Shown here in pieces: positions 1 to 6,080 of a DNA stretch of 6,445 bases; the first letter of the stretch is position 1, and each line of letters starts with the position of its first letter. The position numbers were made by a program, and so were the translations under genes. The DNA is taken from positions 1-6,445 of the forward strand of contig CAZIHW010000048.1 of assembly GCA_964539045.1 (NCBI GenBank), written 5' to 3'. This DNA comes from UBA1227 sp964539045 (GTDB lineage: Bacteria > Bacillota > Clostridia > Oscillospirales > Acutalibacteraceae). Below the pieces are notes generated by a model, which had not been told where the DNA came from, ran no database searches, and was given only the letters and a program-made list of their open reading frames with translations.

Positions 1-2490
1 GAAGACAAATTCAAAGCAACCATAGCCTTGCATGGCGGACGGCTTTTCATTGATTTCCATCTCAATATTTCCGCCCGGATTCGTGTATTTTACTGAATTT
101 CCCAATATATTCATGAAAATCTGCTGCATTCTCATGGAGTCGCCGATTACAAGCTCATGCTCCACATTTGTAATATGCACATGAAGATTATGCTTCCTTT
201 CCTGTACGGAAGGCCTGATCATAGTTACCAGATTTTCAATCAGATCGGATAAATTAACTTCCTCCTCAGTCAAATCTATTTTTCCTGATTCAATCTTGCT
301 CATATCAAGAACTTCATTGATAAGTGACAGAAGATGTCTGCTGGAGACAGTAATCTTTCTCAGGCAATCTTCAACGCGCTCCTTATCATCCAGGTATCTT
401 CCCGCAATTGCCGTCATTCCGATAATCGCATTCATCGGAGTTCTGATATCATGGCTCATCCTTGACATGAAATCGCTCTTGGCTGCATTTGCGTAATTGG
501 CGGCCTCACAAGCCTCTCTTAATGCCTGCTGTTCCTGCTCTTCTCTCAGCTTAGTTTCAGTTATATCCTGCGCAACATATAATGCGCGTTTCGGTCTGCC
601 GTCGCTTGTTGTCTCAGCCAATACTATACTGGCTCGAATCCATGCTTTGCGATTATTCTCATCCGGCACCATACGGTATTCAAAAGCAACCACCGGCTGT
701 TCTAAACTCAGGGTATTCAGCAATCTCCGGCTACTGACATATTCCAAATATTCCTCCCTGTCATCGGTAGAAATAAAGTTTTCGGCATACAGACGAATCG
801 CCTGGGTATAATTCTTTTCATCTCCCAAGGTTTTGGTGACCGCCGCTTTCTTCTGTCTTACGGTTCTGATTATATCATTTTCAAGGTCAATATAATATGT
901 TGCAAAGAACATGCCGCTTAAGCTGTTTATAATAGACGCTCTTTCTTTCGCCTCTCTGTATGCGTGTTCTTCAGCCAGTTTTTCAGCCGTAACGTCACGG
1001 CCGAGTATGTTAACAACAGTTTTGTCCCCTTGACGAATATAAAGCACGTGCTCCTCAGTCCAGAGCAAAGATTCGCCCTTGTGCCTATACTGGAATACTT
1101 CTTCGCGGTAATCCTCCATCGTTTCGGCATTTTTTCTGAGATTTTCGAGGAATAACGCTTTTTTAAATTCTTCTTTATCCTCTTCTACAACCGTTTTCTC
1201 GAAGGCTTGTTTTACATAATAATCATAATCGCCTTCCTCACGTCTGCCCAAAACACCTTCTCTTAAGTAGACCCTCTCACACATTCCGGTTTCCAAATCT
1301 ACGGTATTTAATATGCTATACCTCGATTTGATAATCGTTGCCATTCTCTGGTCATTCTGCATCCGATCCATGTCGCTTTTCGTCTGTTCATCCACATCCT
1401 GGAAAGTCAGAATCGCATAACCGCCATGTTTTTTATTCTCCTTAAAGTAGGCTGATATGGAAACATATCTCCACTTACCATACAAAAACAACCGACACAG
1501 AATTTTCTTTTTCTCTTCGCCGCTCTCCCAGGCTGTTCTCATAGACTTCAGGGAAAGCTGATCGTATACATACTCCTGATCCTCAGATGCTATGTACCCT
1601 GCGCCAATGCCTTTAAAAGTATTATCCCATAAAGATTTTTTGGTGTTCACGTTCTTTCTTATCTTTTCCGTAGCCCGCACTATATTTACACTGCCGCTTT
1701 GCAGATCTACGACATAAATGGCGAAATTTGCCTCACCCAACGTGTTAATAATCTCCTGGTTGCGGATATTAACCTCTTCTCTCGCAAGTCCCTCATTGAA
1801 CGTATCATGGATATCCTTAACACAAATCATAACCTTCTGGTTATCATCCGTATAATCAAAATCGGGAACAATTTCCAGGTGGTGCCATCTATATACATCA
1901 CCGGATTTGCGGCGATAAATACAACTCAGCTTTTTTGCACCTTTTTTCAATTCCGATTTTACATTATCAAAATGGACAAAACTCTCATAGCGCTCTATAT
2001 CGTCCCCATAAACATAACCGCTTTTCGCCATACCCAAAAACCAATCGGTAAGGGACGTCATATATTCACGCAATTCCTGAACTTCTTCTTCATCTACTTT
2101 TACAATGGAGAAACTGTCCGTGCTTAAATTTCCGCGCAGAATCTTATGGTATATGTGATTTGCAACTTCCGCATGAGGCGTAACCGCAATCATAAATGCC
2201 GGAATCGTATCCTCCCACATAATACGGGTGGCCGCAATCTCCACTTCCTTACCGAAAGGATCGTCATAATTAATGGAACGAGCTTCTTTTTTATCACCTA
2301 TATGTAACAGCGGACAGTTGTCACATGTGCCTTTCCATATTTCATGGCAGACCATTCCTAATTCAATATTAGGCGCAACGTCCTTAACCCGCTTGTTGTA
2401 GTATAAAATTTTATGATTATCTTCCCGTATAACATAAACCGCTGTCATCTGAAGAGAATCCAGTAACAGTTCATATTCCTTCGCTTCCAT
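1..2490 (-). CDS. Multi-PAS cytosolic sensor histidine kinase (3' end outside window)
   Basis: The frame is open for 830 codons from ATG at 2490 to the window edge; I translated every line and found no stop or frameshift. An in-frame stop at 2539-2541 lies upstream, so this ATG is the best start. The protein is a two-component kinase that autophosphorylates on histidine and passes the phosphate to a response regulator not present here. About five PAS-like sensor segments can be seen (roughly residues 8-105, 120-230, 248-370, 373-500, 515-645); only the last, ending YVAQDITETK, is clear-cut, the others are divergent. The HisKA domain (about 668-735) has SHDIRTP with phosphoacceptor H680 (codon 451-453), then LDMSKIESGKI. 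The ATPase domain begins near 780 with an N-box (N794, N798 in MNILGNSVKYT). Its G boxes and any receiver domain lie beyond the edge. I see no membrane segment or signal peptide, so it should be cytosolic. Residues 48-59 hold a CX7CX2C cluster in the first PAS segment. The ligand is unknown. Confidence 0.9.
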   Translation of the reverse strand, partial: MEAKEYELLLDSLQMTAVYVIREDNHKILYYNKRVKDVAPNIELGMVCHEIWKGTCDNCPLLHIGDKKEARSINYDDPFGKEVEIAATRIMWEDTIPAFMIAVTPHAEVANHIYHKILRGNLSTDSFSIVKVDEEEVQELREYMTSLTDWFLGMAKSGYVYGDDIERYESFVHFDNVKSELKKGAKKLSCIYRRKSGDVYRWHHLEIVPDFDYTDDNQKVMICVKDIHDTFNEGLAREEVNIRNQEIINTLGEANFAIYVVDLQSGSVNIVRATEKIRKNVNTKKSLWDNTFKGIGAGYIASEDQEYVYDQLSLKSMRTAWESGEEKKKILCRLFLYGKWRYVSISAYFKENKKHGGYAILTFQDVDEQTKSDMDRMQNDQRMATIIKSRYSILNTVDLETGMCERVYLREGVLGRREEGDYDYYVKQAFEKTVVEEDKEEFKKALFLENLRKNAETMEDYREEVFQYRHKGESLLWTEEHVLYIRQGDKTVVNILGRDVTAEKLAEEHAYREAKERASIINSLSGMFFATYYIDLENDIIRTVRQKKAAVTKTLGDEKNYTQAIRLYAENFISTDDREEYLEYVSSRRLLNTLSLEQPVVAFEYRMVPDENNRKAWIRASIVLAETTSDGRPKRALYVAQDITETKLREEQEQQALREACEAANYANAAKSDFMSRMSHDIRTPMNAIIGMTAIAGRYLDDKERVEDCLRKITVSSRHLLSLINEVLDMSKIESGKIDLTEEEVNLSDLIENLVTMIRPSVQERKHNLHVHITNVEHELVIGDSMRMQQIFMNILGNSVKYTNPGGNIEMEINEKPSAMQGYGCFEFVF

Positions 2491-2498
2491 TTTTATTA

Positions 2499-2502
2499 CC
2501 CC
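2499..2502 (-). promoter_or_regulatory. Weak ribosome-binding site of the sensor kinase
   Basis: On the minus strand, GGGG stands 8 bases before the kinase ATG. It is a poor match to AGGAGG, much weaker than the sites of rlmD or the lipase, which suggests modest translation. It still supports the ATG at 2490 over the in-frame TTG at 2527-2529. Confidence 0.4.
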
Positions 2503-2530
2503 GTATTTATAATTTTTAAGATATCCCAAT

Positions 2531-2558
2531 ATATTATTTTACATCAAATACTTAACAA
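2531..2558 (-). promoter_or_regulatory. Weak candidate promoter for the sensor kinase
   Basis: Minus-strand TTGTTA (2553-2558) and TAATAT (2531-2536) are 16 bases apart, each matching four of six positions of the sigma-A consensus. In DNA this AT-rich such matches arise by chance, so this is only a candidate. It would give a leader of roughly 35 nt before the kinase ATG. Confidence 0.2.
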
Positions 2559-2560
2559 AT

Positions 2561-2581
2561 GAAACGACAAATTTCGATTTC
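2561..2581. repeat. Imperfect inverted repeat upstream of the kinase gene
   Basis: GAAACGA (2561-2567) pairs with TCG-A-TTTC (2574-2581), giving seven base pairs with one bulged base around a six-base centre. It lies just upstream of the candidate kinase promoter, where an operator could sit. It lacks a T-tract, so it is not a terminator. Function unknown; it may be chance. Confidence 0.35.
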
Positions 2582-2654
2582 TTATAATATAATTCTAATT
2601 ACCTTTAAAAGCTGTACAAAAAATTCAATTTCATGGACTTCCCTATATACTTCA

Positions 2655-4007
2655 TTAGGCTCGTTGTGTCATCAACACCACCGTCTCCACATGTGCCGTG
2701 CGCGGGAACATATCAAACGGAGATACACGTTCTATATTCCACCCGAGTTTGTTAAACGAAGCGCAGTCTCTGGCCAGTGTCGCAGGATCGCAAGATATAT
2801 AAACGATGCGCCTCGGGGCCATATTATCTATAGTGTGTATAAGCTTTTCATCGAGTCCTTTTCTAGGCGGATCAACAATAATTACATCGGGACTTATTTT
2901 GAAGTTTTCTACTATAACAGCCGCATCGCCACAGTAAAATTCGGCATTCGTTATACCGTTTTCCTTTGCATTAAGCTTTGCATCCTCAACCGCCTGCGGG
3001 ACTATCTCGACCCCAATCAATTTTCCGGCCGAGCGTGCCATGGTAAGGCCTATCGTACCCGTACCGCAATACAAATCAAGCACAACTTCTTTACCCGTAA
3101 GACCCGCAAACTCCATCGCCTTGAAATAAAGATTTTCACACTGTACACTGTTGACCTGATAGAATGATAAGGGGGATATTCTGAATTTGCATCCGAGCAA
3201 ATTGTCATGTATATACCCGTCCCCGAAAACCACTTTGCACTCGGGACCTAAGATGACATTTGTCTTTGCCCTGTTTTTATTTATGACAAGGGTCTTAAAT
3301 CCCGGGATGCCGGCTTTGAGTTCATCGAGCAATGCATTGCAGAAAGGTATATTGTCACCGTTTATGACAACACACACCATAACTTCGCCTGTGAAATAAG
3401 CTCTTCTTATGTAAAGATGTCTGAGCAGCCCCGTTTCCTTTAACTCATCATATACAGAAACATTATTCTCTTCCATCCAGTTTTCGAATATGTCGAGAAT
3501 ATCTTTGAAGACCGGACTTTGAAGTTTGCATTCTTTGAACGGAACGATGCGATGACTGTTAAACGCATAGAATCCGATGAGCGGGGAGTTGTCTCTCGTA
3601 TCACGTCCTACAGGATATTGAGCCTTATTTCGGTATGAATCCGTTATAGGCGACGCTTCTATCTCATCAATATCAACATTTAAATGCCCGATTCGTTTGA
3701 AAGCGTCTTCGACCCTCTGTTGTTTTATCTTAAGTTCCGCTGCGTAATTTATATGCCTGAAGCAACATCCGCCGCACCTGCCTGCAACCTCACAATCAGG
3801 TTCGATTCTATCCTTTGACGGTCTGATGAGTTTGTTTATTTTTCCTATAGCATAGTTTTTCTTGGCCTTTATTATATGAGCCTCTATCTCATCACCGACA
3901 GCTGTATTTTGAACAAACACAGCCAAACCGTCGTGATGTGCAACACCTGCACCCTCGGCGGTCATTCCGTCTATCTTAAGCGTTATATTCTGGTTCTTGC
4001 TCAGCAT
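2655..4007 (-). CDS. rlmD: 23S rRNA (uracil-5-)-methyltransferase, RlmD/RumA family
   Basis: This 450-residue SAM-dependent enzyme makes 5-methyluridine in 23S rRNA (U1939 for RlmD; the Bacillus-type RlmCD also modifies U747, and sequence alone does not settle which). Residues 1-60 form a TRAM RNA-binding domain. C72, C78, C81 and C160 match the spacing of the 4Fe-4S ligands in E. coli RumA. The methyltransferase domain has FYQVN at 282-286, the SAM loop DLYCGTGTIG at 311-320, DPPRKG at 379-384, the nucleophile C406 in SCDPATLARD, and the likely general base E441 in HVETVVLM. Length is normal for the family and nothing is missing. The start is supported by GGAG at 4015-4018, seven bases upstream. 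It is divergent from the transporter operon and appears to be transcribed from the promoter at 4037-4064. Confidence 0.95.
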   Translation of the reverse strand: MLSKNQNITLKIDGMTAEGAGVAHHDGLAVFVQNTAVGDEIEAHIIKAKKNYAIGKINKLIRPSKDRIEPDCEVAGRCGGCCFRHINYAAELKIKQQRVEDAFKRIGHLNVDIDEIEASPITDSYRNKAQYPVGRDTRDNSPLIGFYAFNSHRIVPFKECKLQSPVFKDILDIFENWMEENNVSVYDELKETGLLRHLYIRRAYFTGEVMVCVVINGDNIPFCNALLDELKAGIPGFKTLVINKNRAKTNVILGPECKVVFGDGYIHDNLLGCKFRISPLSFYQVNSVQCENLYFKAMEFAGLTGKEVVLDLYCGTGTIGLTMARSAGKLIGVEIVPQAVEDAKLNAKENGITNAEFYCGDAAVIVENFKISPDVIIVDPPRKGLDEKLIHTIDNMAPRRIVYISCDPATLARDCASFNKLGWNIERVSPFDMFPRTAHVETVVLMTQRA

Positions 4008-4014
4008 ATAATTT

Positions 4015-4018
4015 CTCC
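4015..4018 (-). promoter_or_regulatory. Ribosome-binding site of rlmD
   Basis: GGAG on the minus strand (within CGGAGAA) stands seven bases before the ATG at 4007. It fixes the start and fits the TRAM domain beginning directly after it. Confidence 0.8.
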
Positions 4019-4036
4019 GTATTCAGTATGATTCAT

Positions 4037-4064
4037 ATTTTACCATTTATTTGTATGATTGCAA
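4037..4064 (-). promoter_or_regulatory. rlmD promoter, extended -10, shared -35
   Basis: On the minus strand, TTGCAA (4059-4064) and TAAAAT (4037-4042) are separated by 16 bases, and TGG directly before the -10 gives the extended TGn motif. The -10 matches five of six consensus positions. The predicted start of transcription near 4030 would give a leader of about 22 nt, just enough for the ribosome-binding site. The -35 box is the same six base pairs used by the opposite promoter. Confidence 0.7.
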
Positions 4065-4086
4065 AGACCCGATCTTTTGATATAAT
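4059..4086 (+). promoter_or_regulatory. Transporter-cysteine synthase operon promoter, extended -10
   Basis: TTGCAA (4059-4064) and a perfect TATAAT (4081-4086) are 16 bases apart, with TGA immediately before the -10 forming the extended TGn element. The predicted transcript starts near 4093, so the leader is only about 27 nt, too short for a T-box or riboswitch. The -35 overlaps exactly with that of the divergent rlmD promoter. Confidence 0.75.
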
Positions 4087-4119
4087 AGTTTATCAGTAAC
4101 AAAAAAGGCAGGTGTTATT

Positions 4120-4533
4120 ATGTGGTTTGTCTTTGCGCTCATGTCTGCCATATTTGCCGCTTTAACTTCAATCTTAGCAAAGGTGGGCATAGAAGGTGTC
4201 AATTCAACTCTCGCAACTGCGATACGAACAGTCGTAGTTGTGTTGATGTCATGGTTTATGGTTTTCATAACCAACACTCAAAGCGGTTTGCCTGACATAG
4301 GAAAGAGAAGTTGGATTTTCCTCATTTTATCCGGACTCGCCACGGGGGCATCCTGGCTTTGCTACTACAAAGCTTTGCAGTTGGGTGATGTGTCAAAGGT
4401 CGTACCGATAGATAAACTCAGCATAGTTATGACCCTTTTCTTAGCCTTTGTATTCCTGAAAGAGGAATTTACGGCGAAATCACTTATAGGGTGCGTGCTC
4501 ATCACTGCCGGAACGTTTATAATGGTTTTATAA
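4120..4533 (+). CDS. Half-size EamA (drug/metabolite superfamily) transporter
   Basis: This is a 137-residue inner-membrane protein with a single EamA domain. It resembles the short EamA family members of about 140 residues, whereas most EamA exporters of about 300 residues carry two such domains. Five hydrophobic segments can be seen, at about 2-20, 30-51, 65-83, 95-113 and 119-137. Recognisable family stretches are SAIFAALTSILAK, GLATGASWLCYYKALQLGD and the C-terminal LKEEFTAKSLIGCVLITAG. A single domain implies that it works as a dimer; this is inference. AGGTG at 4110-4114 lies five bases before the ATG. Its stop is 23 bp before the next start, so the two genes form an operon. Substrate unknown; some EamA proteins, such as E. 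coli EamA (YdeD), export cysteine and O-acetylserine, which would fit its partner. Confidence 0.88.
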   Translation: MWFVFALMSAIFAALTSILAKVGIEGVNSTLATAIRTVVVVLMSWFMVFITNTQSGLPDIGKRSWIFLILSGLATGASWLCYYKALQLGDVSKVVPIDKLSIVMTLFLAFVFLKEEFTAKSLIGCVLITAGTFIMVL

Positions 4534-4556
4534 TTTTCAGAAAGGTGTAACCATTT

Positions 4557-5483
4557 ATGATATATAAGAATGTCTTAGACTGCATCGGACACACGCCGAT
4601 AATAGAATTACAAAGGATGGTACCGGAGGACTCTGCCAGAGTACTCGTGAAGTTTGAAGGATTAAATGTCGGCGGTTCAATAAAAACAAGGACCGCATAT
4701 AATATGATTTGCGAAGCAGAGGAACAGGGTATTTTAACCCCCGCCTCTGTAATAGTAGAGCCTACAAGCGGAAATCAGGGTATAGGCCTGGCACTTGTGG
4801 GAGCCGTAAAAGGATATAGAACTATAATTATCATGCCTGACTCCGTAAGCCGGGAGAGAAAAATGTTAGTAGAGCATTACGGGGCCGAAGTTATTTTGGT
4901 TCACGATGAAGGCAATATCGGTGATTGTATAGACGAATGTGTCAGGATGGCCCTGGAAATGATGGGTGGAGATCCAAATGTATTTGTCCCTCAACAGTTT
5001 GAAAATGAGGCAAACCCGAATGCGCATCGCCACCACACAGGACTCGAGATTTTAGAGCAAGTAGCCGGACCGATACACGGCTTCTGCTCAGGTATAGGCA
5101 CAGGTGGAACAATAACAGGCATCGGCGAAACTCTTAAAGCTCAGAATCCGAACATAAAGATTTGGGCAGTTGAACCAGAGAACGCCGCCATACTAGCGGG
5201 AGGAACAGTTTCAAGCCACATACAGATGGGCATAGGGGACGGAGTAATACCTGCCGTTCTCAACAGAGATATTTATGAAAGCATCTGCATAATTCCCGAC
5301 GAAGAGGCATTGAGGACGGCCAAAGATCTCGCAAAATACGAAGGTCTTATGTGCGGTATAACAAGCGGCACCAATGTCGCCGCAGCTATAAGATTGGCAA
5401 AAGAACTGGGCGCGGGAAAAACTGTTGTAACCATACTTCCGGACACGGCGGAAAGATATTTCTCCACACCTCTGTTCGAATAA
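4557..5483 (+). CDS. cysK: Cysteine synthase (O-acetylserine sulfhydrylase) family PLP enzyme
   Basis: The 308-residue protein is a fold-type II PLP enzyme of the CysK/CBS family, whose typical members replace the acetyl group of O-acetylserine with sulfide to give cysteine. The PLP lysine is K43 in GGSIKTRTA; the substrate loop is TSGNQG (71-75 region, N73); the phosphate-binding loop is GTGGT at 181-185; S270 in GITSGT should contact the pyridine nitrogen; the end, PDTAERYFST, is typical of CysK. Two positions are unusual: T44 where most CysK have D (SVKDR), and Q74 where most have T (SGNTG). The reaction may therefore differ in donor or nucleophile, and the cysK symbol is by family only. 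AAAGGTG at 4541-4547, nine bases upstream, supports the start. It is the second gene of the transporter operon and is followed by a terminator. Confidence 0.88.
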   Translation: MIYKNVLDCIGHTPIIELQRMVPEDSARVLVKFEGLNVGGSIKTRTAYNMICEAEEQGILTPASVIVEPTSGNQGIGLALVGAVKGYRTIIIMPDSVSRERKMLVEHYGAEVILVHDEGNIGDCIDECVRMALEMMGGDPNVFVPQQFENEANPNAHRHHTGLEILEQVAGPIHGFCSGIGTGGTITGIGETLKAQNPNIKIWAVEPENAAILAGGTVSSHIQMGIGDGVIPAVLNRDIYESICIIPDEEALRTAKDLAKYEGLMCGITSGTNVAAAIRLAKELGAGKTVVTILPDTAERYFSTPLFE

Positions 5484-5491
5484 AATACTAA

Positions 5492-5520
5492 AGGCACTTC
5501 GTATGAAGTGCCTCTTTTTT
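5492..5520 (+). terminator. Intrinsic terminator between convergent operon and dtd
   Basis: AGGCACTTC (5492-5500) pairs perfectly with GAAGTGCCT (5505-5513) over nine base pairs, with the loop GTAT, followed by C and six Ts (5515-5520). It begins eight bases after the cysteine synthase stop. On the opposite strand the same hairpin follows the dtd stop codon and precedes TTTAGTATTTTATT, so it can also act, less efficiently, as the dtd terminator. The last two bases of the T-tract are part of the dtd stop codon. Confidence 0.92.
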
Positions 5521-5968
5521 AACATATTTCCTTACTGTCAAGTATTATTGTAAACGGTCCGTCGTTAACAAGTTCAACCTTCATGTCAGCTCCAAAAGAT
5601 CCGCATTGAACATCCGACAAAACTTTTTTAAATTCGGAAATTATATACTCATACATCGCATTTGCAAAATCAGGGGGGCCGGCTTCGATGAAGGATGGTC
5701 TGTTCCCTTTTTTGCAATTCGCAAGCAATGTAAATTGTGAAACAAGCAATACATTGCCTCCCACATCGGAGAGCGACAAATTTGTTTTGCCCTCGCTGTC
5801 CTCAAAAATTCTAAGCCCGAGCACTTTCTTTATCAACTTGTCGGCTATTTCCTTTGTATCATCGGCGGCAACGCCTATAAGTACCAAAAAGCCTTTTCCA
5901 ATCTCGCCGATAACTTCCCCGTCTACTTTAACATTCGAATTTAAAACCCTTTGTATAACAAATTTCAT
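5519..5968 (-). CDS. dtd: D-aminoacyl-tRNA deacylase
   Basis: This cytosolic proofreading enzyme hydrolyses D-amino acids (and glycine misloaded on tRNA-Ala) from tRNA, preventing their use in protein synthesis. The 149-residue length is normal for DTD. Family marks are MKFVIQRV at the start, GEIGKGFLVLIGV (21-33), SQFTL at 78-82, GNRPSF at 88-93, and the cross-subunit Gly-cisPro motif G137-P138 in NDGPFT, where most homologues have GPVT. Two ATGs stand in tandem (5971 and 5968); I chose the second because the ribosome-binding site AGGGG is then seven bases away rather than four, and because homologues start with a single M before the KFVIQRV-like strand. It converges on the cysteine synthase operon, shares its terminator, and has its own strong promoter. 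Confidence 0.95.
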   Translation of the reverse strand: MKFVIQRVLNSNVKVDGEVIGEIGKGFLVLIGVAADDTKEIADKLIKKVLGLRIFEDSEGKTNLSLSDVGGNVLLVSQFTLLANCKKGNRPSFIEAGPPDFANAMYEYIISEFKKVLSDVQCGSFGADMKVELVNDGPFTIILDSKEIC

Positions 5969-5975
5969 CATTCTG

Positions 5976-5980
5976 CCCCT
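5976..5980 (-). promoter_or_regulatory. dtd ribosome-binding site, deciding between tandem ATGs
   Basis: AGGGG on the minus strand is seven bases from the ATG at 5968 and four from the ATG at 5971. The spacing favours the downstream ATG; the difference is one residue. Confidence 0.6.
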
Positions 5981-5997
5981 ATACTTTTCGTAAAATA

Positions 5998-6009
5998 TAT
6001 AATATTATA
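5998..6009. repeat. 12-bp palindrome TATAATATTATA over the dtd -10
   Basis: TATAATATTATA is a perfect palindrome presenting a consensus -10 hexamer on each strand. The minus-strand one has a matching -35; the plus-strand one (5998-6003) has none, since the expected position near 5975-5981 reads GCCCCTA. It is probably a by-product of AT-richness. Confidence 0.6.
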
Positions 6010-6032
6010 GAAAATGTAGATCAAATTGTAAA
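6004..6032 (-). promoter_or_regulatory. dtd promoter, near-consensus
   Basis: On the minus strand TTTACA (6027-6032, five of six matches) and TATAAT (6004-6009, perfect) have the ideal 17-base spacer. Transcription should start near 5997, giving a leader of roughly 30 nt. The -10 is one half of a perfect 12-bp palindrome (5998-6009), and the -35 overlaps the first of two similar repeats in this gap. Confidence 0.8.
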
Positions 6033-6051
6033 CATTTGCATGTACAAACAT
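6027..6051. repeat. Two similar repeats in the dtd-lipase gap, possible operator
   Basis: TGTAAACAT (6027-6035) and TGTACAAACAT (6041-6051) are direct repeats differing by a two-base insertion, 14 bases apart start to start. The centre also forms a loose dyad, TTTG...CAAA (6035-6048). The first copy covers the dtd -35, so a bound protein could affect dtd and perhaps the divergent lipase gene. I found no clear plus-strand promoter for the lipase in this gap. Confidence 0.3.
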
Positions 6052-6068
6052 AGGCTAAAAAATATTTT

Positions 6069-6073
6069 GGAGG
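6069..6073 (+). promoter_or_regulatory. Strong ribosome-binding site of the lipase gene
   Basis: GGAGG stands seven bases before the ATG at 6081, the best ribosome-binding site in the window. It fixes the start and so shows that no signal peptide is encoded upstream. Confidence 0.88.
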
Positions 6074-6080
6074 TTTTTTG

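Larger units (their letters stand above)
2491..2654. other. AT-rich gap between rlmD and the kinase gene
   Basis: This 164-bp stretch separates two genes on the same strand. I see no convincing hairpin plus T-tract after the rlmD stop, so read-through into the kinase gene is possible. It holds one imperfect inverted repeat (2561-2581) and one weak promoter candidate (2531-2558). I see no small gene in it. Confidence 0.6.

Noticed and set aside
1699..2127. Plus-strand open frame of 142 codons
   Set aside because: It is antisense to the continuous kinase reading frame, and its sequence is the hydrophobic pattern expected from the complement of acidic, lysine-rich codons.
2610..2654. Terminator for rlmD just after its stop
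   Set aside because: A run of Ts exists on the minus strand (GAATTTTTTG), but no stable stem stands before it; only short AT pairings can be drawn.
2559..3167. Plus-strand open frame of 202 codons
   Set aside because: It lies antisense across the 3' third of rlmD, whose catalytic motifs are all intact. Its translation has no family resemblance, and no good ribosome-binding site precedes it.
4087..4119. Riboswitch or T-box ahead of the transporter-cysteine synthase operon
   Set aside because: The predicted leader is only about 27 nt, too short for any such element, and no hairpin is visible.
5211..5525. Minus-strand open frames opposite the end of the cysteine synthase gene
   Set aside because: They are antisense to conserved CysK motifs, run through the terminator hairpin, and resemble no known protein.
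5998..6003. Plus-strand promoter for the lipase using TATAAT at 5998-6003
   Set aside because: The -35 position reads GCCCCTA, with no match to TTGACA and no TGn extension, and the hexamer is explained by the palindrome with the dtd -10.
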